Source: Corynebacterium bovis DSM 20582 = CIP 54.80 (GTDB lineage Bacteria; Actinomycetota; Actinomycetes; Mycobacteriales; Mycobacteriaceae). Taken from it: DNA of 64,000 bases. Made by a program: the position numbers and the translations under genes. Numbering within the stretch: position 1 is the first letter of the stretch; each line of letters begins with the position of its first letter. The notes beneath the pieces are model-generated. The model worked only from the letters and a program-made list of their open reading frames with translations, searched no databases and had not been told where the DNA came from. The stretch covers positions 1,550,001 through 1,614,000 of the forward strand of contig NZ_CP047187.1 of the NCBI RefSeq assembly GCF_030408615.1. The letters run 5' to 3'. Shown here piece after piece: positions 9,045-18,096 of the stretch.

Positions 9045-10376
9045 TTGTCTTCCAACAAGACCCTGTTCGACACGTTCATCAACTCGGGGCTCGCCGCCAA
9101 GCTCGGCGTCCCGCAGGGCGAGCCGCTCCGTCGCTACGTCAAGGGTGAGCCCGCCCTCGACGGCCCGGTCGCCTTCGGTGGCGAGGGTCGCCTCGGCGGG
9201 GTGAAGGACCTGCTCAGCGGGGACTACCAGTTCGTCGACGCCGCGACCGACACGAAGAAGGCCGCCCTCGTCTTCGACGCCACCGGCATCACCCGCCCGG
9301 AGGACCTGCACCAGCTGTTCGACTTCTTCAACCCGCAGATGCGCTCGATCCGCCCCTCCGGCCGGGTCGTCGTCATCGGCACGACGCCGGAGCTCGTCGA
9401 GGACGCCGACGAGCACATCGCCCAGCGCGCGCTCGAGGGCTTCACCCGCTCCGTCGGCAAGGAGCTGCGCCGTGGCGCGACCGCCCAGCTGGTCTACGTC
9501 GCCCCCGGTGTGTCCTCCGACCTGACGGGTGTGGAGTCGACGCTGCGCTTCCTCCTCTCCGGCAAGTCCGCGTTCGTCGACGGCCAGGTCATCCGCGTCG
9601 GCGAGGGCTCCGGCGAGACCCCGTCCGACTGGGACCGCCCGCTCGAGGGCAAGATCGCCGTCGTGACCGGTGCCGCCCGCGGCATCGGCGCGACCATCGC
9701 CGAGGTCCTCGGCCGTGACGGCGCGAAGGTCATCTGCATCGACGTCCCGCAGGCCGGCGAGGGCCTCACCGAGACCGCGAACAAGGTCGCCGGCACGGCC
9801 CTGCCGCTCGACGTCACCGACCCGGCGGCGGCGGACAAGATCAAGGAGCACGCGGAGCAGCGCCACGGCGGCCCGGTGGACATCATCGTCCACAACGCCG
9901 GCGTCACCCGCGACAAGCTGCTGGCGAACATGGACGACAAGCGCTGGAACATGGTCCAGAACATCAACCTCGTCGCCCCGGTCCGCATCACCGAGGGCCT
10001 GCTGGCCAACGGCGGGCTCAACGACAACAGCCGTGTCGTCGGCGTGTCCTCCATCGCCGGCATCGCGGGCAACCGCGGCCAGACGAACTACGGCACGACG
10101 AAGGCCGGCGTCATCGGCTTCGTCGACACCTTCTCCGAGGATCTCGCGTCCCGCGGCATCACCGTCAACGCCGTGGCCCCGGGCTTCATCGAGACGGCCA
10201 TGACCGACGCGATGCCGTTCTTCCCCCGCGAGGTCGGCCGTCGCCTGAGCTCCCTCCAGCAGGGCGGCCAGACCGTCGACGTCGCGGAGACGATCGCGTA
10301 CTTCGCCCAGACCGCCTCCGGCGCGGTCAGCGGCAACGTCGTCCGCGTCTGCGGCCAGGGCCTCCTCGGTGCGTGA
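9045..10376 (+). CDS. fabG4: 3-oxoacyl-ACP/CoA reductase, high-molecular-weight FabG4 type
   Basis: 443 aa. NAD(H)-dependent reduction of 3-ketoacyl thioesters. The N-terminal ~200 residues form the flavodoxin-like extra domain of HMW FabGs. The C-terminal SDR domain has the nucleotide motif TGAARGIG (~residue 208), catalytic Ser in GVSSIAG and the YxxxK pair in NYGTTKAG. I chose TTG 9045 because AAGGAG ends ~10 nt upstream and the protein then begins [10 protein letters not shown], like FabG4 (454 aa in M. tuberculosis). An in-frame start at 8922 would add a segment with no homology and no Shine-Dalgarno. The next gene, htdX, follows 10 nt later, so the two are one operon. Confidence 0.92.
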   Translation: MSSNKTLFDTFINSGLAAKLGVPQGEPLRRYVKGEPALDGPVAFGGEGRLGGVKDLLSGDYQFVDAATDTKKAALVFDATGITRPEDLHQLFDFFNPQMRSIRPSGRVVVIGTTPELVEDADEHIAQRALEGFTRSVGKELRRGATAQLVYVAPGVSSDLTGVESTLRFLLSGKSAFVDGQVIRVGEGSGETPSDWDRPLEGKIAVVTGAARGIGATIAEVLGRDGAKVICIDVPQAGEGLTETANKVAGTALPLDVTDPAAADKIKEHAEQRHGGPVDIIVHNAGVTRDKLLANMDDKRWNMVQNINLVAPVRITEGLLANGGLNDNSRVVGVSSIAGIAGNRGQTNYGTTKAGVIGFVDTFSEDLASRGITVNAVAPGFIETAMTDAMPFFPREVGRRLSSLQQGGQTVDVAETIAYFAQTASGAVSGNVVRVCGQGLLGA

Positions 10377-10386
10377 GGCGGCGACG

Positions 10387-11337
10387 ATGACAGACACCCA
10401 GACCTCCTCCGCACCGGAGTCCCCCGCGGGCGTCACCTACCGGCAGCTGTCCGCCGTCCCGCCGCTGATGTCGGAGTACGCGACAGCGGTCAAGGACCTC
10501 CTCCCCGTCGTCGGCCCGTCGCGGTCGGCGAAGGGCCTGCCCGACGTCGGCTACGAGGTCCGCGGCGTCACGGTGGACGTCCACCAGCTCGCGGCCTACG
10601 CGTCGGCGACGGGGCTCCGCTTCGGCTCGGAGCTGCCCCTGACGTTCCCGTACATCCTGTCCTTCCCGCTCGCGCTGAAGATCATGACGCACCCGGCGTT
10701 CCCGTTCACGGCCGTCGGCACGGTGCACCTGACGAACACGATCGAGCAGACCCGTCCGCTGACGGTCGATGACACGCTCGACATCCGCGTCCACGCGGAG
10801 AACCTGCGCCGCCACCGCAAGGGGGTGCTCGTCGACCTCGTCACCGAGATCGAGGTCGACGGCACGCTCGTGTGGCGCCAGGTCTCCGCGTTCCTCGGCA
10901 AGGGTGTGAAGCTGTCCTCCTCCGCCCCCGCGGCGGTGCGGGAGGCCGAGCCGACGAACGGCCTCAGCCTGCCGACCCCGGAGGAGCCGACGGCCGCGCC
11001 GACGGCGACGTGGCGCGTCGACCGCTCCGAGATCACGAACTACGCGAACGCCTCCGGCGACAAGAACCCGATCCACGTCTCCACCCTCGGGGCGAAGGCG
11101 TTCGGGTTCCCGACGACCATCGCCCACGGCATGTGGTCCGCGGCGGCGCTGCTCCGCGGCGTCGAGGGGACCGTGCCCACGGCGGCGCGGTACACCGTCG
11201 AGTTCGCGAAGCCGATCACCCTGCCCTCGACGGTGGCGTACTTCGCCCACCGCGACGGCGACGCGTGGTCGATCCAGCTGCGGAAGGCGTCGAAGCTCTC
11301 CGTGCTCCACGCGAACGCGCGGCTCGAGAGCCTGTGA
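10387..11337 (+). CDS. htdX: (R)-specific enoyl/3-hydroxyacyl thioester dehydratase, MaoC-like (HtdX)
   Basis: 316 aa. Two hotdog halves: an N-terminal degenerate half (~1-160) and a C-terminal half carrying the hydratase 2 motif with catalytic Asp and His in GDKNPIHVS (~residue 223), then AFGFPTTIAHGM. Rv0241c (HtdX) has the same architecture and neighbour. Reaction: reversible dehydration of (R)-3-hydroxyacyl-CoA/ACP, pairing with the FabG4 reductase upstream. ATG 10387 is used; an in-frame GTG at 10369 overlaps the fabG4 stop and is possible. A strong terminator follows at 11396-11427. Confidence 0.9.
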   Translation: MTDTQTSSAPESPAGVTYRQLSAVPPLMSEYATAVKDLLPVVGPSRSAKGLPDVGYEVRGVTVDVHQLAAYASATGLRFGSELPLTFPYILSFPLALKIMTHPAFPFTAVGTVHLTNTIEQTRPLTVDDTLDIRVHAENLRRHRKGVLVDLVTEIEVDGTLVWRQVSAFLGKGVKLSSSAPAAVREAEPTNGLSLPTPEEPTAAPTATWRVDRSEITNYANASGDKNPIHVSTLGAKAFGFPTTIAHGMWSAAALLRGVEGTVPTAARYTVEFAKPITLPSTVAYFAHRDGDAWSIQLRKASKLSVLHANARLESL

Positions 11338-11395
11338 CCGCTCCCCTGCGCTGACCTGACCGCCCGGGCCCGACCCCGGGCCGGCGGCGACGGAT

Positions 11396-11427
11396 GCCCC
11401 CTCACCCACCGCGGTGAGGGGGCGTTT
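11396..11427 (+). terminator. Rho-independent terminator of fabG4-htdX
   Basis: Perfect 11-bp inverted repeat GCCCCCTCACC / GGTGAGGGGGC with a 6-nt loop, followed by GTTT. It lies 58 nt after the htdX stop. Confidence 0.8.
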
Positions 11428-11463
11428 CCCGTCGGTACCGGCCGGCCTCCCCCGCACGGCACG

Positions 11464-11545
11464 CCGCCGTGTCTCCTCCCCCCCCCGCAGCACGCGGCCT
11501 CCCCCGCGGATCACTCCGCCGTGGCTCCCTCCCCCCCCCCGCACA
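11464..11545. repeat. Imperfect direct repeat with C9 and C10 tracts
   Basis: Two copies of a ~27-nt block starting CCGCCGTG and ending in a long C run then GCA (about 11464-11490 and 11516-11543), 52 nt apart. The C runs are 9 and 10 long. No coding potential is evident in this 311-nt gap between htdX and rpsA; its other contents are the two terminators. Confidence 0.7.
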
Positions 11546-11551
11546 GCAGAA

Positions 11552-11598
11552 CGCCGCCCCGCCCCCGGACCCGGTGGACGGGTGGGGGCGGGGCGGCG
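11552..11598 (-). terminator. Terminator hairpin downstream of rpsA
   Basis: Perfect 15-bp inverted repeat CGCCGCCCCGCCCCC / GGGGGCGGGGCGGCG with a 17-nt loop. It starts ~50 nt after the rpsA stop and reads TTCTGCT on the minus-strand downstream side, so it probably ends rpsA transcription and also blocks read-through from the plus strand. Confidence 0.75.
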
Positions 11599-11648
11599 TG
11601 TGTCCCGCGGGTCGCGGTCACCGGCCGGAGCCGGTGGACGGGGACGAC

Positions 11649-13115
11649 CTACTCGGCGTTGCCGGCGAGCTTCTCGCGCAGCGCGGCGAGCTGCTCGTCG
11701 GACGCGAGGGACCCGGCGTCGGAGGTCGCGACCTCGGACTCACCGGACGCGCTGTCGGCGGTGGCGCTGGAGTAGCCGCCCTCGCCGACCGCAGCGGCCT
11801 CGGCCGCGGCGGCGCGGTTTCGCTCGATCTGCTGGCCGTGCAGGCGGTGACGGCGCTCCGCCTCCGCGTAGCGGGCCTCCCAGGCCTGACGCTGCTCGTC
11901 GAAGCCCTCGAGCCACTCGTTCGTCTCGGGGTCGAAGCCCTCCGGGAAGATGTAGTTGCCCTGCTCGTCGTAGGAGTCGGCCATGCCGTACTTCGAGGGG
12001 TCGAACTCCTCGGTGTAGTCCTCGTCCGCCTGCTTGAGGGACAGGGAGATCCGGCGACGCTCGAGGTCGATGTCGATGACCTTGACCATCGCGTCCTGGC
12101 CGACGGTGACGACCTGGTCCGGGACGTCCACGTGCCGCTCGGCGAGCTCGGAGATGTGCACGAGGCCCTCGATGCCCTCCTCGACGCGGACGAACGCGCC
12201 GAACGGGACGAGCTTCGTGACCTTGCCCGGGACGATCTGACCGATCGCGTGCGTCCGGGCGAAGACCCGCCACGGATCCTCCTGCGTCGCCTTCAGCGAC
12301 AGGGAGACGCGCTCGCGGTCCAGGTCGACGTCGAGAACCTCGACCGTGACCTCGTCACCGACGGTGACGACCTCGGACGGGTGGTCGATGTGCTTCCAGG
12401 ACAGCTCGGAGACGTGCACGAGGCCGTCGACACCGCCGAGGTCGACGAAGGCGCCGAAGTTGACGATGGAGGACACGACGCCCTTGCGGACCTGGCCCTT
12501 CTGGAGCTGGTGCAGGAACTCGGAGCGGACCTCGGACTGGGTCTGCTCGAGCCACGCACGGCGGGACAGGACCACGTTGTTGCGGTGCTTGTCCAGCTCG
12601 ATGATCTTGGCCTCGATCTCCTGGCCGATGTACGGCTGGAGGTCGCGGACGCGACGCATCTCGACGAGCGAGGCGGGCAGGAAGCCGCGGAGACCGATGT
12701 CGAGGATGAGACCACCCTTGACGACCTCGATGACGGTACCGGTGACCGGCTCGTCCTTCTCCTTGAGCTCCTCGATCGCACCCCACGCACGCTCGTACTG
12801 GGCGCGCTTCTTGGACAGGATCAGGCGGCCTTCCTTGTCCTCCTTCGTGAGGACCAGCGCGTCGATCTCGTCGCCAACCTCGACAACCTCGTCAGGGTCG
12901 ACGTCGTGCTTGATGGACAGCTCACGGGAGGGGATGACGCCCTCGGTCTTGTAGCCGATGTCCAGCAGGACCTCGTCGTGGTCGACCTTGACGACGGTGC
13001 CCTCGACGATGTCACCGTCATTGAAGTACTTGATGGTGGAGTCGACGGCAGCGAGGAAATCCTCAGCGGAGCCGATGTCGTTGACGGCTACCTGAGGGAC
13101 GTTGTTGGTGGGCAT
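11649..13115 (-). CDS. rpsA: 30S ribosomal protein S1
   Basis: 488 aa with four S1 (OB-fold) domains at about residues 36-105, 124-190, 211-280 and 297-366, typical of actinobacterial S1 (the E. coli protein has six). It binds mRNA on the small subunit and helps translation of structured or leadered messages. The C-terminal ~110 residues are an acidic/Arg-rich unstructured tail containing YIFPEGFDPETNEW. ATG 13115 begins MPTNNVPQVAVND, the conserved actinobacterial N-terminus; GGAG lies about 12 nt upstream. A longer open frame upstream is not coding. The promoter is at 13300-13328, leaving a leader of about 178 nt that could hold autoregulatory structure. Confidence 0.97.
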   Translation of the reverse strand: MPTNNVPQVAVNDIGSAEDFLAAVDSTIKYFNDGDIVEGTVVKVDHDEVLLDIGYKTEGVIPSRELSIKHDVDPDEVVEVGDEIDALVLTKEDKEGRLILSKKRAQYERAWGAIEELKEKDEPVTGTVIEVVKGGLILDIGLRGFLPASLVEMRRVRDLQPYIGQEIEAKIIELDKHRNNVVLSRRAWLEQTQSEVRSEFLHQLQKGQVRKGVVSSIVNFGAFVDLGGVDGLVHVSELSWKHIDHPSEVVTVGDEVTVEVLDVDLDRERVSLSLKATQEDPWRVFARTHAIGQIVPGKVTKLVPFGAFVRVEEGIEGLVHISELAERHVDVPDQVVTVGQDAMVKVIDIDLERRRISLSLKQADEDYTEEFDPSKYGMADSYDEQGNYIFPEGFDPETNEWLEGFDEQRQAWEARYAEAERRHRLHGQQIERNRAAAAEAAAVGEGGYSSATADSASGESEVATSDAGSLASDEQLAALREKLAGNAE

Positions 13116-13299
13116 ATGTTTAGGTGCTCCGAAACGGATAGAAAGTAGTGGTGGACAAGGATGTGCCGACGGCCGCCGACGGTGCGAGCCGCACGTGTCA
13201 CCCGCACCTCCAACGGCACCGGTGTCCACCGAGAGCTCACGAACCCGCCGACCCGGCCGTGGCATGGTCTGTGCCCGTGACAGGCACATAACACTCCGC

Positions 13300-13328
13300 A
13301 CGTTACACGCGGTCCGGACCACGTGCAA
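13300..13328 (-). promoter_or_regulatory. rpsA promoter (-35 TTGCAC, 17 bp, -10 TAACGT)
   Basis: On the minus strand TTGCAC (13328-13323) is separated by exactly 17 bp from TAACGT (13305-13300), close to the housekeeping sigma consensus. The transcription start would be near 13293, giving an untranslated leader of ~178 nt before rpsA. Confidence 0.75.
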
Positions 13329-13372
13329 GGACACGCGGCCGACGCCTGACCGCGCGTCACGCCCCCGTGATT

Positions 13373-13378
13373 TACCCT
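13373..13378 (+). promoter_or_regulatory. -10 box for leaderless DUF368 gene
   Basis: TACCCT, then 7 nt, then the GTG start codon at 13386. No ribosome-binding site is present. Confidence 0.55.
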
Positions 13379-13385
13379 GGTTCAC

Positions 13386-14390
13386 GTGACTGCCGAGAAC
13401 TCTCCCCCGCCCCCGTCCACCCACCCGGCGGCGCGTCCGCCGCGACCGACCGTCCCCGGCGTCGTCCTCAACGCCGTCCGCGGCGGACTCGTCGGTCTCG
13501 CCGAACTCGTGCCCGGCGTCTCCGGCGGCACGGTCGCCCTCGTCCTCGGGATCTACGAGCGCGTGCTGCTGTCCGCCAACCGGCTCGTCGACGGCCTCCG
13601 CCTCGGCGTCCCCGCCCTGCTGCGCCGGTCGGGCGACGACCCCGCGGCCACCGGTCCCGGCAGCGCCCGGGCCCGCGCCCGGGCCCGCCTCCGGTCCGTC
13701 GACTGGTGGCTCGTCGTGCCCATGGTCGTCGGCATGGCGGTCATGGTCGTCACGATGGCCGGGGTCATGGAGAGCTTCGTCTCCGACCACACCTTCGCCG
13801 CCCGGTCCCTCTTCCTCGGCATGGTCGCCGCGTCCGTCGCCGTGCCCCTGCTCATGGTCGACCGGGACGACCTGCGGTCCCGCGCCCCGGTGGCCGTCCC
13901 GCTCGCCCTCGTCGCGGCCGTCGCGACGTTCGTCGCCACGGGCTTCTCGGCCGCGGACAAGCCGGACCCGAACCCGGTGCTCGTCTTCGTCGCCGCCGCC
14001 GTCGCCGTGTGCGCCCTCGTCCTGCCCGGCGTCTCCGGCTCGTTCCTCCTCTACGCCCTCGGGCTCTACGGGACGACGCTCGGCGCGGTGCACGCCCGCG
14101 ACCTCGGCTACATCGCGGTCTTCGGGCTCGGCGCCGTCACCGGCCTCGTGCTCTTCGTCCGCCTCATGGAGCGGTTGCTCACCCACGCCCGGACGCTGAC
14201 GCTCGTGACGATGGCCGGGCTCATGCTCGGCTCGCTGCGGGCGCTGTGGCCCTGGCAGTCCGACGACGCCACCCTCCACGCCCCCGGCGACGGCGTCCCC
14301 ACGGCCGTCGGGCTCGTCGTCCTCGGCGCGGCCGTCGTCACCGTCACGGTCGTCGCCGAGCGCCGGTACTCCCGCCGCCGAGCGGCCTGA
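13386..14390 (+). CDS. DUF368 membrane protein, probable undecaprenyl-phosphate translocase
   Basis: 334 aa, polytopic with about eight hydrophobic segments. It carries the two internally repeated family motifs ELVPGVSGGT (~residue 39) and VLPGVSGSFLL (~residue 213). DUF368 proteins (PopT in the literature) recycle undecaprenyl phosphate across the cytoplasmic membrane for cell-wall synthesis; that function is from family knowledge, not shown here. The N-terminal ~25 residues are Pro-rich. GTG 13386 is supported by a -10 hexamer 7 nt upstream. Its stop codon is part of a palindrome shared with the stop codon of convergent polA. Confidence 0.88.
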   Translation: MTAENSPPPPSTHPAARPPRPTVPGVVLNAVRGGLVGLAELVPGVSGGTVALVLGIYERVLLSANRLVDGLRLGVPALLRRSGDDPAATGPGSARARARARLRSVDWWLVVPMVVGMAVMVVTMAGVMESFVSDHTFAARSLFLGMVAASVAVPLLMVDRDDLRSRAPVAVPLALVAAVATFVATGFSAADKPDPNPVLVFVAAAVAVCALVLPGVSGSFLLYALGLYGTTLGAVHARDLGYIAVFGLGAVTGLVLFVRLMERLLTHARTLTLVTMAGLMLGSLRALWPWQSDDATLHAPGDGVPTAVGLVVLGAAVVTVTVVAERRYSRRRAA

Positions 14391-14408
14391 CCCGGCCCCG
14401 CCGGGTCA
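14388..14408. terminator. Palindromic terminator containing both convergent stop codons
   Basis: TGACCCGGC-CCC-GCCGGGTCA: a perfect 9-bp stem with a 3-nt loop. The left arm begins with the TGA of the DUF368 gene and the right arm ends with the complement of the polA TGA, so each stop codon is the base of the hairpin in its own mRNA. Confidence 0.6.
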
Positions 14409-17141
14409 GTGGCCGGCGAGGTCCCAGTTCTCCCCCGCGCCCGTCGACACGTCGAGCGGGACCCGCAGGTCGGCCGCACCGTCCATCTCCTCCCGGAGCA
14501 GCGCCGTCATCGCGTCGAGCTCGTCCCCGGCGACCTCGACGACGAGTTCGTCGTGCACCTGGAGCAGCACCCGCGACCGCAGCCCCCGCTCGGTGATCGC
14601 CCGGTCGACCCGCAGCATCGCGCGCTTGATGATGTCCGCCGCGGTCCCCTGGATCGGCGCGTTGAGCGCGGCCCGCTCCGCGTTGTCCCGGGCGACGCGG
14701 TTGCCGGAGTTCAGTTCCGGCAGGTACCGCCGCCGGCCGTAGAGCGTCTCGGTGTACCCCTCCTCGCGGGCGACCTCGACGACGTGGTCGAGGTACGCCT
14801 TCACCCCGCCGAAGCGCTCGAAGTAGTTCTCCATGATCCCCTTCGCCTCACCGGCGGAGATGGACAGCTGCTGCGACAGGCCGAAGGCGGACAGCCCGTA
14901 GACGAGGCCGTAGGACAGCGCCTTGACGCGCCGCCGCAGCTCCGGGGTGACCTCGTCGACGGGCACGTCGAACACGCGGGAACCCACGTAGTTGTGCAGG
15001 TCCTCGCCGTTCTCGTAGGCCTCGATGAGCCCGGCGTCGCCGGACAGGTGCGCCATGACGCGCATCTCGATCTGCGAGTAGTCGGCGGTGAGCAGCGTCG
15101 TGTACCCCTCACCGACCCGGAACGCGCCCCGGATGCGGCGGCCCGCCCCCGTCCGGACGGGGATGTTCTGGAGGTTGGGGTCCGACGAACTGAGCCTGCC
15201 GGTCGCCGCCGCGGTCTGGTTGAAGGTCGTGTGGATGCGGCCGTCGTCCCCGCACGCCTCGACGAGACCGTCGACGGTCGACTTCATCTTCTGGTACTCG
15301 CGGTGCGCCATGAGCTGGTCGAGGAAGGGGTGCCCGGTCTGCGCCGCGAGCTTCTCCAGCTCGCCGGCCGCGGTGGAGTACCCGGTCTTCGTCTTCTTCG
15401 TCGTCGGCAGGCCGAGGTCCTCGAACAGGACCTTCTGGAGCTGCTTGGGGCTGGACAGGTTGAGGTCGGGGGCACCGGCGATGTCCCGGGCGCTCGCGAC
15501 GGTGGCCTCGATGCGCTCGCCGTAGTCCTCGGACAGGGCGACGAGGGCGTCGACGTCGACGTCGACCCCCGCCGCCTCCATGCGCGCGAGCACGAGGGCG
15601 AGCGGCACCTCGAGGTCGCTGTAGAGCTCGAGGGCCCGGATCCCCGCGAGCTGGGCCACGAGGGTCGAGACGAGTTCGACGACGGCGTGCGCGCACTCGA
15701 CGTCCCCGGCGGAGGCCGGCAGCTCCCGGCCGCTGTACCGCTGGAGGACGTCGTCGAGTCCGCCGCCGCGGACGTCGGGCCGCAGCAGGTAGGCGGCGAG
15801 CCGGGTGTCGTGCTCGACGCCGGCGAGCGTGAGCCCCGACCCGTTGAGCCGGTGCCACGTCGCCTTCGCGTCGTGCACCCACACCGCCGCCCCCGGGTCG
15901 GCGAGCCACGCCGCGAGGGCCTTCTCGTCCTCCGGGTCCTGGTCGTCGAGGGCGACGGCGACGGCGTGCGCGGCACCGTCGTCCCCGGCCGGGTCGACGA
16001 GCGCCAGGGTGTCGGCCCGGCCGCCGTGCGGCCGGGCGTCCCCCGTCACGTGGAGCGCGAGCGGGCGGGTGACCGCCGGGTCGCCGGCGTCCCGGCCGGG
16101 CCGCCACCCGGCGTGGGTCGCCAGCCACGCCCCGAGGCGCCCGTCGTCGACGTCGTCGACCGTGACGGGGACGGGGGCGGCGTCGTCGAACTCCACCCCG
16201 AGCACGCGGAAGGTCCGGTTCCGCAGGTTCGCCCCGAACTGGAGCTCCTCGAACACCTCGAGGGCCTCGCGCGGGTCGACGTCCCCGGGGCGCAGGTCGT
16301 CGAGGCCGCAGCCGAGGTCGAGGTCCCGGACCATCTCGGTGATGTCCCGGGCGAGGGTGACGTCCCCGACGGCGTCGCGGAGGTTCTGCCCCACCTTGCC
16401 GCCGATGTCGTCCATGTGGTCGATGACCCCGGCGAAGCTGCCGTAGGTCGTGATCCACTTCTGCGCGGTCTTCGGGCCGACGCCGGGCACGCCCGGCATG
16501 TTGTCCGAGGTGTCCCCGCGCAGCGCCGCGAGGTCCGGGTACTGCGCGGGGGTCACGCCGTACTTCTCCTCGACGGCCTCCGGGGTGAACCGGTGGAGCT
16601 CGGAGACGCCCTTGAGGGTGTAGAGGACGGTGACGTCGTCGGAGACGAGCTGGAGGCTGTCCCGGTCGCCGGTGCACACGAGGGTGCGCATGCCCGCCTC
16701 CGCGCCGCGGGTGGCGAGCGTGGCGATGATGTCGTCGGCCTCGTAGCTCTCCTTCTCCAGGACCGTCACGCCGAGGGCGCGGAGGGCCTGCTGGATGAGC
16801 TCGACCTGCCCGGCGAACTCCGGCGGGGCCGCGGGGCGCTGCGCCTTGTACTGCGGGAACCGCTCCTCGCGGAACGTCGGGCCGGACATATCGAACGCCG
16901 CGGCGACGTGGGTGGGGTGCTCCTGCTCCGCGAGCCCGAGGAACATGCCGAGGAAGCCGTAGACGGCGTTCGTGTGCTGGCCCCCGGTCGTGGAGAAGTT
17001 CGCGGCGGGCAGGGCGTAGAACGCCCGGAAGGCCAGCGAGTGGCCGTCGAGGAGGAGCAGGGTGCCGCGGTCGGGGGCGGTGCCGTCCCGGTCGTCCGCG
17101 GGGGACGTGCGCTCGGTCTCGGTCTCGCCGGACTGTGCCAT
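14406..17141 (-). CDS. polA: DNA polymerase I
   Basis: 911 aa. The N-terminal 5'-3' exonuclease domain (~20-320) is followed by a 3'-5' exonuclease-like domain (~330-510) that lacks the catalytic DxE motif, as in mycobacterial PolA. The polymerase domain has motif A (DYSQIEMRVMAHLSGD), the O-helix (RRRVKALSYGLVYG) and motif C (LLQVHDELVVEV). Roles: Okazaki fragment maturation and repair synthesis. ATG 17141 has GAGGAGAG about 8 nt upstream. Divergent from the TetR gene at 17308 and convergent with DUF368 through a shared terminator. Confidence 0.97.
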   Translation of the reverse strand: MAQSGETETERTSPADDRDGTAPDRGTLLLLDGHSLAFRAFYALPAANFSTTGGQHTNAVYGFLGMFLGLAEQEHPTHVAAAFDMSGPTFREERFPQYKAQRPAAPPEFAGQVELIQQALRALGVTVLEKESYEADDIIATLATRGAEAGMRTLVCTGDRDSLQLVSDDVTVLYTLKGVSELHRFTPEAVEEKYGVTPAQYPDLAALRGDTSDNMPGVPGVGPKTAQKWITTYGSFAGVIDHMDDIGGKVGQNLRDAVGDVTLARDITEMVRDLDLGCGLDDLRPGDVDPREALEVFEELQFGANLRNRTFRVLGVEFDDAAPVPVTVDDVDDGRLGAWLATHAGWRPGRDAGDPAVTRPLALHVTGDARPHGGRADTLALVDPAGDDGAAHAVAVALDDQDPEDEKALAAWLADPGAAVWVHDAKATWHRLNGSGLTLAGVEHDTRLAAYLLRPDVRGGGLDDVLQRYSGRELPASAGDVECAHAVVELVSTLVAQLAGIRALELYSDLEVPLALVLARMEAAGVDVDVDALVALSEDYGERIEATVASARDIAGAPDLNLSSPKQLQKVLFEDLGLPTTKKTKTGYSTAAGELEKLAAQTGHPFLDQLMAHREYQKMKSTVDGLVEACGDDGRIHTTFNQTAAATGRLSSSDPNLQNIPVRTGAGRRIRGAFRVGEGYTTLLTADYSQIEMRVMAHLSGDAGLIEAYENGEDLHNYVGSRVFDVPVDEVTPELRRRVKALSYGLVYGLSAFGLSQQLSISAGEAKGIMENYFERFGGVKAYLDHVVEVAREEGYTETLYGRRRYLPELNSGNRVARDNAERAALNAPIQGTAADIIKRAMLRVDRAITERGLRSRVLLQVHDELVVEVAGDELDAMTALLREEMDGAADLRVPLDVSTGAGENWDLAGH

Positions 17142-17307
17142 GGATCGTCTCTCCTCGTTCTCGTCGTTCCCGACGGGGCCACCTGGTGTGCGACGGCCGG
17201 GCGGGGGCGGGCCGCCGGCCCGGTGCCCGCGCGACGGGGACCCGCCGGCGGGCGTGACGCCGCGGTCCCGGCCCCTCCGACCGCACTGTGGGCGCTACTG
17301 TAGTCGC

Positions 17308-17964
17308 ATGACCGAGTCCAAGGATCCTCAGGACCCCGTGCACCACCCACCGCTCGACGACCCCGCGTCCAGCGGTGGGCGCCGGAGCGCGGGGACGACG
17401 AGACGGGCGATCCTCACCTGCGCCCGGGCGGCGTTCGAGGGCCGCCCGTACAACGAGGTCTCCCTCAAGGAGATCGCGGCGGACGCCGGGGTGAGCGCAC
17501 CGCTCATCATCAAGTACTTCGGCTCGAAGGAGCAGTTGTACGAGGAACAGCTGGACTTCAGCGCGGCGGCCGCCGAGCTCGCGGACGTCCCCGTGCCGGA
17601 GCTCGGTCACGCGATCATCCGGGCGGCGATCACCTCCGCCCCGGACAGCTCGAGTTCCCTCGTGCACCTGCTCGCCGTCGCCGGCGGGAACGCCGGGATC
17701 GTCGAGGCGCTCGGCCGGACCTACCGGGAGCAGGTCGTCGACCTCATCGCGCGGAAGATCCGGGACGAGGCGCCGAACCTCGACGACCCGGCGCAGCTCG
17801 ACGCCCAGGGCCGGGCGGAGTGCGCGGTCGCGATGGCCGTCGGTGCGTCGCTCATGCGCCGGCTCGTCACCCGCGACTACTTCGACTCGGAGGAGGCCGC
17901 GCGGTTCCTCACCTACTACGGCGACATGGTCCAGGCCGCCCTCGAGGGTCGCACCGGGGCGTGA
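17308..17964 (+). CDS. TetR/AcrR-family transcriptional regulator
   Basis: 218 aa. The helix-turn-helix is in residues ~30-70 (AFEGRPYNEVSLKEIAADAG...APLIIKYFGSKEQL). The C-terminal ligand domain resembles the PsrA-like TetR group. The N-terminal ~25 residues are Pro/Asp-rich and likely disordered. The ATG has TACTGT ending 6 nt upstream, implying a leaderless mRNA. It is divergent from polA and followed by its own terminator; the target genes are not obvious from context. Confidence 0.88.
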   Translation: MTESKDPQDPVHHPPLDDPASSGGRRSAGTTRRAILTCARAAFEGRPYNEVSLKEIAADAGVSAPLIIKYFGSKEQLYEEQLDFSAAAAELADVPVPELGHAIIRAAITSAPDSSSSLVHLLAVAGGNAGIVEALGRTYREQVVDLIARKIRDEAPNLDDPAQLDAQGRAECAVAMAVGASLMRRLVTRDYFDSEEAARFLTYYGDMVQAALEGRTGA

Positions 17965-17970
17965 CGGCCC

Positions 17971-17994
17971 CGCCCCGGCGAGGGGCGACTTTTG
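17971..17994 (+). terminator. Terminator after the TetR gene
   Basis: CGCCCC-GGCGA-GGGGCG hairpin followed by ACTTTTG, a few nt after the TetR stop codon and ahead of the tRNA gene. Confidence 0.7.
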
Positions 17995-18096
17995 AGCCGG
18001 TGCGGGCCTGCCGTATCATCTCCTCACGATCGCGCGACCGGGGCGGTGCCGCGAGGCACCCCGCCGACCGTGCGCGCCGGCCCCGGCGCCGTCACC

